A stretch of DNA of 59,568 bases from NCBI GenBank assembly GCA_903960845.1, contig CAJCCF010000484.1:1-59568 (forward strand), given 5' to 3'. The position numbers and the translations under genes are program-made. This document shows, piece by piece, positions 36,691-46,287 of this stretch; the stretch's first letter is position 1, and each line of letters begins with the position of its first letter. This stretch comes from an uncultured Verrucomicrobiota bacterium. Lineage in GTDB: Bacteria > Verrucomicrobiota > Verrucomicrobiia > Verrucomicrobiales > Verrucomicrobiaceae. Below the pieces are notes generated by a model. That model did no database searches. It saw only the letters and a program-made list of their open reading frames with translations, and was not told where the DNA came from.

Positions 36691-36832
36691 AATCCAGGTT
36701 TCAAGTTTCAGGTTCTCTGGATCAAGGCGTTACGAGATACTGCCAGCACACTCAAAAGCAGAGGTATGCAGTATTCACAAATCGTTGGCTTTCACGTCGT
36801 GAAACTTTGAACCTGAAACTTGAAACAGGATT
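36691..36832. repeat. 142-bp nested inverted-repeat unit (MITE-like)
   Basis: The outer arms at 36691-36715 and 36809-36832 are reverse complements over about 24 nt with one small indel (core GTTTCAAGTTTCAGGTTC). An inner pair (ATACTGC 36737-36743, GCAGTAT 36768-36774) can pair inside. It carries no ORF. It resembles a small non-autonomous element or an imperfect cruciform downstream of two convergent genes. Confidence 0.55.
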
Positions 36833-36880
36833 CCAGGCTTCAGCACTGCCACGGAACTGACCGCAACCGGCCTGAGTGCT

Positions 36881-39800
36881 TCACTGACGGGTGACCTTCA
36901 CGCGCATGAAGCGCCGCGTGGAGCTATCCTCGGGGACATAGTCCCGCACTTGAAGCGTTGTGCTGTTGTCGATTTCGATGACAAGACCGGCGCTGCTCCA
37001 GCTTGCCGGATCGGCCAGATTGCTGGTGGCTTCCACCGTGAAGGTGACATCCGTGGCCAAAGGGTTCTTTGGCGTGACGAGGCGCATGTACTTGCTTCCG
37101 CTGATATTGGCAGCCGCAAAAGTGACCGGCGATGGATCTGAAGAACCAGGCGTGGAGCCGAAGGCGTATTCGAGCAAGTTGCTCTGGCCATCGTGGTCAG
37201 GGTCGAGCGATTCAGCGTCCGCGGGATTACCGAGATCGGGGCTCCAGTTTTGCGCCTGCCAGACCTGGAAGTTTGAGAGATAGGCGTTGAACGGAAGATC
37301 ACGGAAGGAGATGGCGCTGGTGTCGTCCGCCTGCAACCGCACGGCGTAGCTGCCACCAACACCGACGGCCGCCGTAGTGTCCACGAGCGTCGTATTGCCA
37401 AAGGTGATCGCACCCGGACCACTGAGCTGACTCCAACCTGTGATCAGACTGATGGGCGTGGGGAAATTGTCATCGGTGACGGTGCCATCCAACGGCACGG
37501 GTGAGAGCGGATAAGTGGCGACGCTGGCAATGCTGATGACCGGCGCCCTGTTCAGCGGCACGATGCTTAGATTAGTGAAGTTGCAGACATTCAGCACGCC
37601 CGCCGTGCCACCGCTGTTATCGACAGCGAATCCGACCAGCACCGGGGTGCTCATGATGATGGTCTGCGGCTGGCCAAGCTGAGTCCAGGTGCCGGGGTTG
37701 CCGCCTGAATCAGCCGCGTGGAAAGCGGTGACGCGATTGCCCTGACGCACCAGACGCATCCAGCGCACCGTGCCGGTGAAGCTGGGGACGCCACCACCAC
37801 CGCCATTGGCGAGAGAACGCCAGATGTAACCACTGAAGGCGCCCTGCGGAATGCGTCCGAGATGGATGTACCCGGCAGTGCTGTCCATGCTTTCACGGAT
37901 CATAATGCCGGACTTCGCACTGAGGGCGCTGGAGGTGGCGCTGGCGAGCTTTGCCGTGACCATCACATCTCCGTAGTACTGCCAGCCGTAGAACGCGCCC
38001 TGGCCGTCCATGCTTCCACTGCCGCCAATGGTGTAGGTGCCACCACTGACAGCGAACGTGCTGGCCGTCGGTGTTCCTGTGCCGAAGTTTTCCGTGATTA
38101 AAGCAGAACCGCTGGGCGTGGGAGTGAGGGTCACGTTGTCAAAGGTTCCGGTGCCAAGCACGCCTGCCGTGCTGCTATTGCCCGTGGCGGTGAGGCCGAT
38201 CTGGGTGAGTGCGTCCGCCATGGTGATCGTGGTCGCGGTGCCGATCGCATTCCAAGTGCCCGGTGAACCCGAAACATCGCTGGCATAGAAAGCGGTCACG
38301 GCTGTACCGGTGCGGTCCAGTTTGATCCACACGGGCAGCGTGATCCCGGCTTGCGTGGTCACAGTATCGTTGGTCGACGCCGTGGTGCGTGTGCGGAATT
38401 GCAAGCCCGTGCCGGGAACATAACCAAGCACTGCGCGATTGCTGGAGCGGGCGAGGCTGTCGCGAATCGTCACCCCTGCAAGTGGCGCGGAGGCGGCACC
38501 ACCGGTCGCGGTCAACCTTGCCACGATGCTGCCATCACCCGAGACCTGACGGGTCATGACATGAGCAGCGTCGGTGGTCGTCGCGACATAGCCTGCCCCC
38601 ATGCCGGTGAGAATGTAGCTGCTGCCGATTTGCGAACTCTGGCCGCGCTGTTGAGTCGTGGGACTCAAGTCTTGCGCGATCCAATTCGCTGGAGCGATGG
38701 CGCTGCCGACAATGACGGTGACTTGATCGCTCATCGTAAACTGGCCATCAGTCGCCGTGATGCGCAGCACATAAACTCCATCGGCGCTGAACGTGACGGG
38801 AGAGGATGCCAGCGTGGGTGTGCCAAACGTCGCCGTGCCGGGACCGCTGGCTTGAGTCCAAAGTTGCGTCACCGCCTGCGGCGCACCGTCATCCGCCACA
38901 AAGGCGCTGACGATCAAGCCATTGCCACTCGCCACAAGCGGCCCCTGCGCCGTCGGGCTGGTGACATACACAGTCGGAGGGCTGTCATTGTCTTGAATCG
39001 TCACGTTGTCATAGCCATTGCCACCAATGAAATAGCTGCCTGACGCAATCTGCAGGACCACGATTTCATCGCCCTCCGTGACTCCATCATCCACGGGCGT
39101 CACGTCGATGACCCTGCTCACTTCGCTCACGGCAAAAGCAACACTAGTGCCGATGGTCGCATAGTCCGTCGTGTTCGTGGCCGTGCCGGCGATGGTCAGA
39201 TTCACGGTCAGTGCAACATTCAATGGCGCCGTGCGAGTGATCGTGAACTGGCCTTTGTTACCGGCGGTCTCGCTGGCACCGGCATCATTGGCCACGATGC
39301 TGACCGTGCTGCGATCATCATCAGCAATGGTCACCGTGGCGGTGTTTGGCGTGCCAATGGTGTAAGCGGCGTTGGTGGCGATTGTTTCGATCACCGTCTC
39401 CGGTCCCTCATTGCTGTTGTCATTGCTGGAAAGCGTGACATCCAACGTGGCACTGGATTGGCCGCTGGGAATATCCAGGTACAATGTCGTTGCGATCGCC
39501 GTGTAGTCTGCGCCAGTGGCTGTTCCGGTACCCTTCAGGGTGACAGTGAGTGGACTGGTGGTCGGCCCCGTGCGTGACACGGTGAACTGCCCGGGATCAA
39601 GACCGGCTTCGGCAGCATTGGGATCATTTGCCACGATGCTGACGACGGGCAAATCGTCGTCATTGATGGTGAGAGTATGGACATTCAGCGAACCCATGCT
39701 GGCTCCAGTCACATTTGACAATGTGACCAGGACGGTCTCCGCAGTCTCAATAGTGGCGTCATCGATCACCGTGACCGGAATCGTTTTCACCAGTTCTCCA

Positions 39801-42800
39801 GGCACAAAGGTCAGCGTGCCGGATGTCAGCGTGAAATCTGTGCCGCTCGTGGCGGTGCCGCTGGTGACGGCATAATCGACCGTCACATTCGTGGTTGCCG
39901 GCGTGCTCAGCGAGACTTGCAAACCTGCCGTGCCACCCGCCTCCGCGATGCTGCTCGTGCTGGCGGCAAAACCCGCAAAGGCCAGGGCCGGAACCGTGTC
40001 ATCGTCTTCAATGGTGTAAGTGAAAGTGGTGTTTGTTCCCAGTTGCGCGGCGTTCGGGTTGCGCAGCATAAGGGTGATCACTTCCTCGGGTTCGACGATG
40101 TTGTCGGCGGTGATGGTGAGCGGGATGTTCTTGGTCTGATCACCCACGCCGAAGGTCAGCGTGCCGGAGGGCAGTGTGTAATCGACCGTGGCTCCATAGG
40201 CCGTGGTCACAGTTGAGGAGCGCGCGAGGAATTCCGCCGCCGCATTTGCCACCATGCCGCAATAGAAGGACCGGCTGCGATAACTGGCCACATCACGCAA
40301 CATCACCCCGGCCTGTGAATTCGCGGCACCGCCGGACTGCGAGGTCACACGCGCAGCGATGGTGAAGTTCCCGCTCACAGGCATGGCCACAAAGTGACAC
40401 TCATCTTCCGAGCCGCCGATCGCGGCACCCGATCCGCTCACCGTATAAACGCCGTCAATGAGACTGTCAGTGCCTTGCGCATTCACATAACCAACTGTGC
40501 GTCCGATCAGGGATGGCGATGCCACACCCGTGATGGTCACGTTGTCAAAGGTGGCCGTCGCCAGCGAGCCATCCGAGCGCGCACTCACCGCGAGTCCGGC
40601 GAAAAGATCCTGACCAAAGGGCAGTGTCTGATTCGTGCCCACTTGGGTCCAGGTGCTGCCATCCGGCGAAGAGAAGGCACTGAACACGCTGCCGGCGCGC
40701 TGAACCTTCACCCAATACGGTCTCAGCACGGTGGTGGAGGAGGTCGCCCCATTCGTGGTGACGCGATACACGCCACGTGCTGTGCCATCCTTTTGCGCGG
40801 TCATCGTCATGTGCTTCGAGGTGGTGGTCGTGGTCTCGCGGATCATCACACCCGCCTTGGAAGAGGCGATGCCACCGGTGACTGAGGTGACACGGGCCGT
40901 GATGGTGCAGGTGATGGAGTTGCTGACCGGGAAGGACACGTAGCGGCAAATGTCCGCCGTGCTCGACTGAGACAGATCGGTGCCACCTGCTGCGAGTGTA
41001 TAAACACCTGCAGCCTCCGAGCTCGAACTGGCCGGTGTCGAGGTGCCAATGGTCGCATGTGAAACGGCACCCACGGTTCCTGTGACTTCCAGTCCAGTGA
41101 CGCTGACATTGTCAATCGTGGCGGTGCAGGAGTTGCCGCTGGAGTTCGATGCAGCCATGATGCCCGCAGTGTAACTCGTGCCCGACATGCTGATTGTCTG
41201 GGTCGTTCCGACCTGGTTAAACACCACGCCATCCGACGAGTAATAGCTGCTCAGCGCGCTGCCGTTACGCACCACCCGCACCCAGTACGGCAGCGTGCTG
41301 GCGAGCGAGCCTGAGGTGGAACTGCGGGTGCCGGTGTCCACCACGTAGTCCACTGTGGTGGGCACGGTGGCGGCACTGGTGAGCGATACCGGAATGCTCA
41401 CGCTCGTCAGACTTTCCGAGCCGGAGGAACCGATGCTGTCAAAGGCAACCTTCTGGGTGCTGGTCTCATTGTCGTCGAGATAGATCGTGGCACCGGGCGT
41501 CTTGGAATAGGAACCGTTTGCGAGACTCAGCGCGACCGTTTCCGTGCCTTCGAAAGCCGTGTCGTTCACGATGGCCAAAGGCACGTCGGCCCCTTGTGAA
41601 CCGGCTGGAATCGTGAGCACTCCGGTGCTGGTCGCAGTGTCAAAGGTCAGCGTGGCACTGGTGGTCACGGTGTAGTCGGCGACCGCGGTGGCATTGCCGC
41701 CCAGCGCAAAGTTGACGGTGAGAGCGCTCGTCGTGGCGCCAGTGCGTGATACGTAGAACTTCACAGGTGCCGTGGAACTGCCTTCGGCGATACGATGGGT
41801 CGCGCTGCCGGTGCCCACCTGCGAATCCACCCAGACCGTGGGCTGATCATCGTCACGCAGCCACATGGAAGCGCTGCTGGTGGGTCCGAAGGATTGATAG
41901 GCGGCGTCAGAGACCAGGGTGCAAATGACGGTCTCCACATCTTCCAGCGCCGCGTCATTCGCCGGCGTGATCGTGAGATCGACCACATTAGTGCCGGTTC
42001 CTGCGATGACCACGGTGCCGTTTCCTGTAGCTGCATCAAAGGTGCTGCCGGTGGGTGTGGTCGGGAGGGTGACGGTGTAATCACTGGTCACGGTGGCGAT
42101 GCCGGTGAGTGCGAACTTGACGGTGACATTGCCGGCCACCGTTCCCTTCAGAGAGAAACGGAACTTACCCGTCGTGCCCGGCTCGGATGCGGACGATGTG
42201 TTGATGAGTTCAACGTAAGGCGCATTGCCGGTGGCGCCGTCATTGATCGTCACCGTCGCAATGGAGTTGCTGCCGAGCTGGTAATTGGTGGGACCGGCGC
42301 CGAGTTGCAATACAACTTGTTCGGCAGTCTCGCCCAGATTGTCCCAATGCGGCAGGATGCTCACGCTGGCGGAAGCTGATCCGGCGGGAATCTGCAAGAC
42401 CCCGGGCAGCGCCTCAAAGTCCACACCGTTGAGTGCAGGCACGCCGCTGGTGGTGCCGGCGACGGAGTAATAGACCGTGAGCGGCTGGCTGGTGTCGCCA
42501 GTGCGGGTGACGAGGAACGTGCCGGTATCCGCCGCCGTGCCGGGCGGCGTGAGGTCGACTTCCTTTGCCGAGGCATCCGTGGCGGTCACATTCACGATCG
42601 CGGTGTCGTCGTCGATGACATTGATGGTCGCCACGGTGGCGCTTGGATTGAGCACATAGGCGGCATTGGCGGTGAGAGTCAGCTTCACGGTTTCCAGCGA
42701 TTCCACCAGCGTGTCATCGAGTGTCGCGGCGGTGATGGTTGTGCTCGCCGCGCCTGCTGAAATCGTGGCGACTCCAGTGAGTGTGGCGTAGTCGCCGCCA

Positions 42801-45748
42801 GCGGTGGCCGTGCCGCTGATCGTGTAGTTGACGGTCAATGCGGCAGCCGTCGAGCCGGTGCGGCTAAGCGTTAACACGCCAGGCGTGCCGCTGTTTTCGA
42901 CGGTGGTGTCGGTGGTCGCCATGAGGCTGACTTTCGGCAGGGTGGTGTCATCGTCTTCAATGGTGACCGTGGCACTGCCGCCACCCGCACCAATGAGATA
43001 ACCGGCACCGGCGGCCAGCGGCAGGATCAGAGTTTCCGGACCTTCAGCGGTGGCGTCATTGGTGCCGGTGACAACGATGTCAAGCGTCGCGCTGTCAGCG
43101 GGAATGGTGAAGGTATTGAACGGCGAGCCTGAGGTGAGAACCGGCAGCAGAGTGTAGTCACTGGTGGTCGCGGTGCCTTGCGCGGTGCTGACATTGACAA
43201 CGAGTGACTGGCTGATGACACCCGTGCGGGTGAGGCGCAGCGTGGCCTTGTCCGTGCCGCTGTTTTCCAGAGCGCTGGCATCAGGCGCGGTGATGGTGAC
43301 AATAGGCAGGGCGGCCGCTTCAAAGTTGGCCCCGCTATAACTTGGGCCCACGGTCACGCTGTTGTTGAACAGTTCGCTGAACGAGTAGCCATACAGCAGC
43401 GGCGTCATTGAGTAGGTGTTCGCCACAAGATTGGTGATGGTGTAGTAACCGTCGGCGTCCGTGACCACGGGGTTGGAGCTGTTGGCATTCACCAGAACAT
43501 TTGGCAGACCGGCACCGTCCGCGGTGACCCGGCCTGAGACAGAGAACTTGCCACCACCGGTGCCAACGGTGATCAAGGTCTCGCGCGTGACGCTGCCGCC
43601 CTTCATGTCCGACACGGTGCAACTCACCACATAACTGCCCGCCGTGCTGAAGGTGCGGGTGATGGATGGCGCATTGGGTGAGACGATCTTCACTGAGGTG
43701 TCACCCCAGTGCTGCCACTGGTAGGCCAGCGTGTCGCCATCTGTGTCACTCGCGGTGGCGGTGAAGGTGACGGTCGCGTTTAAAGGCACCACATTGGAGG
43801 AGGCTGCGAGCGTCAGGGTGGGCGCGTGATTGCCACTGAAATTGCCCATGTTCACCATCACATCGACATACTTCGGCGTGGTGCTGCTGACGCCAACGGT
43901 GGTGATGAAGATACCCGCTTCGGTATCGCCAAAAGTGCTGCCCAGCGCGATGGCAGCATCGTCTTTGAGGAAGGGCGAGCCCGGTGTGGTGTCGATCAGC
44001 TGGATGTTACCGCCGCCCCCGGCTGGAAACTTCCAGCCAAGCAGCATCCCTTTGTCCGCCCAGGGCCGCGAGGCGCTGCCGGTGTAGTTCTGGCGCAGCT
44101 CACCCCAATAGGTGCGCATGGCATCCTTGACGATGGTCAACGCATAGCGATTACGCGGATCAAGCACCGGCTGGTCCATGGCGTAGAGTCGATACAATCC
44201 GCTGCTGGTGATGTTCTGAACGTAGTTGTCCGGCATCCACTTGATCTGGTTTTTCGCCGCCGCGTTGTAGTGGTCAGTCGGCACGCCTCCACCGCCCATA
44301 TTATCATAAGAGTCGCCGTACTCAGAATTCGCTCCAGGCCCGATGGCGCTGGTGCCGGCCGTGTCCCAGAAGTTCGCGTGAGCAAGACCAAACGCATGGC
44401 CGATCTCGTGGGCCGTGATGCCCACGCTGTCGCCATAAATCCATACGGTATTACCACCACCCCAGCCGCCGGTAGGCCGTGCGCCACCGCTGAGCCGAAG
44501 CACCGTGCAATCATAGTTATTGAAGTCGAAACCCATCCTCCGTGCCTGCTCGCGTGCATCGGACATCTCCAGGCCGAGACTATCGACATCACCGCCGTTG
44601 GAGGTGTCGCGCTGCACGTACCAGGCCTCGTTCCTGGGCAGTTTCACGGGAGGCGTGACCGTGGTCAGGGTGGTCAGTTTGCCGAACGATGATTTCAAGT
44701 AGTAGTCCGCCACGTCGCGCATGACGGTGTAACAAGTGGACTCAGTCGCAGGCACCGCGTTCGTGTCCTGAAAGGTCATGGGAATAAACAACACCTTCAC
44801 CGTACCCAGCGCCGCGGTCGGAGCTGCCGGCAACACGCCGGTGATCGTGGTGGGTCCGCCCGTGGCGCCTTCCCCATACACAAGCTGGGTGGTGAGCATC
44901 GGCCTGTGATAGCCACCGCAAAGATAGATGACTTCCTCCGGCGTCTCGACCACGGTCTCCGCCTGCTCCTCTCCCACCGGTTGCGCTGTCTGCGTATCAT
45001 TCGCTGTCGTGAGCCCGCTGATCGGACAGGCCGTGACCTGCTTCTTTGACTGATCAGGAACTTCACCCACTTCCAGCACGCGCAGGGGTTCTTCATTCGC
45101 CGCGATCTCGCGATCAATGCCTACCCCATTGATCGACGCGTTCGGAACATTCAGCACGGATTCGGCACGCCGGCCATACACATGCAGGTTATAGGCTCCT
45201 TCTCCGGGCACTTGGGCGATACGATGTGTCAGGGTCTTCCCCGGCGGTGGCAACGGCTCGCCCGGAGCTGGCATTCCCTGATAAACGGCAACTGATGCGC
45301 GATGATTGATGCGCCGCTCCAACAGCACCAGAATATCTTCTGGAAGTTTTTGTCGCACCACCATCGGCACGGCCTTTTCCAGTGCCTGCCGCGGATCATC
45401 CTTGATGAGTTGCTTGAAAACCGGCCTGCGAGCCTCGGCCAGCGAGCGCCCTTCGATTTCCAGATTGACTCGCTCTGCCGCCGGTGCCTTGACATAGCGC
45501 TCCGCCCATTGCTGAAAGTCTTTCAGCGGTGAGCCCGATGTCTTGACCGCCCTGGTTGCTACCGTTTTGGCTTGCCCGGATTCGATTGCCTTAGGAACCA
45601 CGATGCCATGACTGACCTGTGGTGCTGTTGGGACCACTATTGCTTTCTGCTTGGCGGGACGGGGTGCGTCTGACACCTGCCAGAAAATGGATGACCCAAT
45701 CACTGCGAACAGCAGGGTCAGATATAATTTTTGCCGACGATTCAGCAT
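36881..45748 (-). CDS. Giant surface protein: M11-like metalloprotease, PKD, Calx-beta array and ConA-like modules (2955 residues)
   Basis: Residues 1-25 form a signal/anchor. About 300-560 is a metallopeptidase domain with HEIGHAFGLAH (about 445-455, HExxHxxGxxH) and EYGDSYDNMG downstream, as in gametolysin-like M11 enzymes. A PKD domain (about 635-730) and a carboxypeptidase-regulatory-like beta domain (about 737-800) follow. Then come Calx-beta repeats (about 815-1468 and 1853-2255, each closing with an acidic DDD/DND turn), interrupted by three ConA/DUF1349-like modules (about 1470-1850). Two more such modules (about 2300-2735), an Ig/PKD-like domain and a Ca-binding DPDHDGQSNLLEYAFG tail end the protein. 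Probably a secreted or cell-surface, calcium-stabilised adhesin-protease. It stands alone, with no secretion genes adjacent. Confidence 0.85.
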   Translation of the reverse strand: MLNRRQKLYLTLLFAVIGSSIFWQVSDAPRPAKQKAIVVPTAPQVSHGIVVPKAIESGQAKTVATRAVKTSGSPLKDFQQWAERYVKAPAAERVNLEIEGRSLAEARRPVFKQLIKDDPRQALEKAVPMVVRQKLPEDILVLLERRINHRASVAVYQGMPAPGEPLPPPGKTLTHRIAQVPGEGAYNLHVYGRRAESVLNVPNASINGVGIDREIAANEEPLRVLEVGEVPDQSKKQVTACPISGLTTANDTQTAQPVGEEQAETVVETPEEVIYLCGGYHRPMLTTQLVYGEGATGGPTTITGVLPAAPTAALGTVKVLFIPMTFQDTNAVPATESTCYTVMRDVADYYLKSSFGKLTTLTTVTPPVKLPRNEAWYVQRDTSNGGDVDSLGLEMSDAREQARRMGFDFNNYDCTVLRLSGGARPTGGWGGGNTVWIYGDSVGITAHEIGHAFGLAHANFWDTAGTSAIGPGANSEYGDSYDNMGGGGVPTDHYNAAAKNQIKWMPDNYVQNITSSGLYRLYAMDQPVLDPRNRYALTIVKDAMRTYWGELRQNYTGSASRPWADKGMLLGWKFPAGGGGNIQLIDTTPGSPFLKDDAAIALGSTFGDTEAGIFITTVGVSSTTPKYVDVMVNMGNFSGNHAPTLTLAASSNVVPLNATVTFTATASDTDGDTLAYQWQHWGDTSVKIVSPNAPSITRTFSTAGSYVVSCTVSDMKGGSVTRETLITVGTGGGKFSVSGRVTADGAGLPNVLVNANSSNPVVTDADGYYTITNLVANTYSMTPLLYGYSFSELFNNSVTVGPSYSGANFEAAALPIVTITAPDASALENSGTDKATLRLTRTGVISQSLVVNVSTAQGTATTSDYTLLPVLTSGSPFNTFTIPADSATLDIVVTGTNDATAEGPETLILPLAAGAGYLIGAGGGSATVTIEDDDTTLPKVSLMATTDTTVENSGTPGVLTLSRTGSTAAALTVNYTISGTATAGGDYATLTGVATISAGAASTTITAATLDDTLVESLETVKLTLTANAAYVLNPSATVATINVIDDDTAIVNVTATDASAKEVDLTPPGTAADTGTFLVTRTGDTSQPLTVYYSVAGTTSGVPALNGVDFEALPGVLQIPAGSASASVSILPHWDNLGETAEQVVLQLGAGPTNYQLGSNSIATVTINDGATGNAPYVELINTSSASEPGTTGKFRFSLKGTVAGNVTVKFALTGIATVTSDYTVTLPTTPTGSTFDAATGNGTVVIAGTGTNVVDLTITPANDAALEDVETVICTLVSDAAYQSFGPTSSASMWLRDDDQPTVWVDSQVGTGSATHRIAEGSSTAPVKFYVSRTGATTSALTVNFALGGNATAVADYTVTTSATLTFDTATSTGVLTIPAGSQGADVPLAIVNDTAFEGTETVALSLANGSYSKTPGATIYLDDNETSTQKVAFDSIGSSGSESLTSVSIPVSLTSAATVPTTVDYVVDTGTRSSTSGSLASTLPYWVRVVRNGSALSSYYSSDGVVFNQVGTTQTISMSGTSYTAGIMAASNSSGNSCTATIDNVSVTGLEVTGTVGAVSHATIGTSTPASSSSEAAGVYTLAAGGTDLSQSSTADICRYVSFPVSNSITCTITARVTSVTGGIASSKAGVMIRETTTTTSKHMTMTAQKDGTARGVYRVTTNGATSSTTVLRPYWVKVQRAGSVFSAFSSPDGSTWTQVGTNQTLPFGQDLFAGLAVSARSDGSLATATFDNVTITGVASPSLIGRTVGYVNAQGTDSLIDGVYTVSGSGAAIGGSEDECHFVAMPVSGNFTIAARVTSQSGGAANSQAGVMLRDVASYRSRSFYCGMVANAAAEFLARSSTVTTAYGATVDYTLPSGTLTFGVGDQTKNIPLTITADNIVEPEEVITLMLRNPNAAQLGTNTTFTYTIEDDDTVPALAFAGFAASTSSIAEAGGTAGLQVSLSTPATTNVTVDYAVTSGTATSGTDFTLTSGTLTFVPGELVKTIPVTVIDDATIETAETVLVTLSNVTGASMGSLNVHTLTINDDDLPVVSIVANDPNAAEAGLDPGQFTVSRTGPTTSPLTVTLKGTGTATGADYTAIATTLYLDIPSGQSSATLDVTLSSNDNSNEGPETVIETIATNAAYTIGTPNTATVTIADDDRSTVSIVANDAGASETAGNKGQFTITRTAPLNVALTVNLTIAGTATNTTDYATIGTSVAFAVSEVSRVIDVTPVDDGVTEGDEIVVLQIASGSYFIGGNGYDNVTIQDNDSPPTVYVTSPTAQGPLVASGNGLIVSAFVADDGAPQAVTQLWTQASGPGTATFGTPTLASSPVTFSADGVYVLRITATDGQFTMSDQVTVIVGSAIAPANWIAQDLSPTTQQRGQSSQIGSSYILTGMGAGYVATTTDAAHVMTRQVSGDGSIVARLTATGGAASAPLAGVTIRDSLARSSNRAVLGYVPGTGLQFRTRTTASTNDTVTTQAGITLPVWIKLDRTGTAVTAFYASDVSGSPGTWNAIGTATTITMADALTQIGLTATGNSSTAGVLGTGTFDNVTLTPTPSGSALITENFGTGTPTASTFAVSGGTYTIGGSGSMDGQGAFYGWQYYGDVMVTAKLASATSSALSAKSGIMIRESMDSTAGYIHLGRIPQGAFSGYIWRSLANGGGGGVPSFTGTVRWMRLVRQGNRVTAFHAADSGGNPGTWTQLGQPQTIIMSTPVLVGFAVDNSGGTAGVLNVCNFTNLSIVPLNRAPVISIASVATYPLSPVPLDGTVTDDNFPTPISLITGWSQLSGPGAITFGNTTLVDTTAAVGVGGSYAVRLQADDTSAISFRDLPFNAYLSNFQVWQAQNWSPDLGNPADAESLDPDHDGQSNLLEYAFGSTPGSSDPSPVTFAAANISGSKYMRLVTPKNPLATDVTFTVEATSNLADPASWSSAGLVIEIDNSTTLQVRDYVPEDSSTRRFMRVKVTRQ

Positions 45749-45999
45749 GATTGATGGGTGTTAACTGGTCATTCACAACGATTTAAGTCGTGACGAGCCT
45801 GGTAATGTACCAGCTTTTACTTCCGAAAAGCCATCTCAAATTTTCAGAATTTTAACACCTCTGAGTACCTTATTAAAAAAGGCACCAAAAAAGTCTCGTT
45901 AGTCCACCCACTTCTGACACCTCATTGAGACCGGCCCTGCCCCACTCGTTTCCCCGGCAAAGGCTGGCATTCACAGAAGTAAAGCACTCCGCCTATCCA
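45749..45999. other. Upstream region of the giant surface-protein gene
   Basis: 251 bases without a gene. It is AT-richer than the surroundings and contains a short dyad CTGGTA-ATG-TACCAG (45799-45813), 51 nt from the start of the giant gene. It presumably holds that gene's promoter, but no clear -35/-10 pair stands out. Confidence 0.4.
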
Positions 46000-46185
46000 T
46001 CAGCCAAGCACGCTGTCAGGCACACGCGCGATGATCCGCTGATTTGCATCACGAACCACGATCTTGCCATGAATGATCTCCGGCGGATCACCAATCCCCT
46101 TGGCATAATCTTCAGCCAAATCCTTGCTGCAGCCCAGGGATTGGCGAATTCGTGCGGCGAGCGCTTGGAGTTCGGTATCGGTCAT
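46000..46185 (-). CDS. Small conserved-looking hypothetical protein (61 residues)
   Basis: 61 residues, beginning MTDTELQALAARIRQSLG and ending RIIARVPDSVLG. The ATG is preceded directly by GAGGAGAT, a strong though close Shine-Dalgarno. Codon use is natural and no other gene overlaps it. The layout (short helical N-terminus, then a hairpin such as GKIVVRDANQRIIARV) suggests a small folded protein. I do not recognise the family. It lies between the giant gene, same strand, and the divergent acyl-CoA synthetase. Confidence 0.6.
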   Translation of the reverse strand: MTDTELQALAARIRQSLGCSKDLAEDYAKGIGDPPEIIHGKIVVRDANQRIIARVPDSVLG

Positions 46186-46287
46186 ATCTCCTCACTAAGC
46201 CAGATTGGCGGCAAAGTCGCGCTCAGAATTGCGAAAGCTTTCCTATCGCCAAGTCGCCTCAAATTTATCTATGATCGCTGCCTGACC

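Larger units (their letters stand above)
36577..36880. other. Convergent intergenic region rich in inverted repeats
   Basis: 304 bases without a gene between the Gfo/Idh gene and the giant surface-protein gene. It contains a strong terminator (36589-36617), a smaller hairpin (GCTGCAT / ATGCAGC, about 36628-36650) and a nested inverted-repeat unit (36691-36832), both listed separately where supported. The right half is noticeably less GC-rich than its surroundings. Confidence 0.6.

Noticed and set aside
37000..43500. CRISPR-like or tandem DNA repeats
   Set aside because: The repetition is at protein-domain level (Calx-beta and ConA-like modules); the DNA repeats are diverged and long, without regular short spacers.
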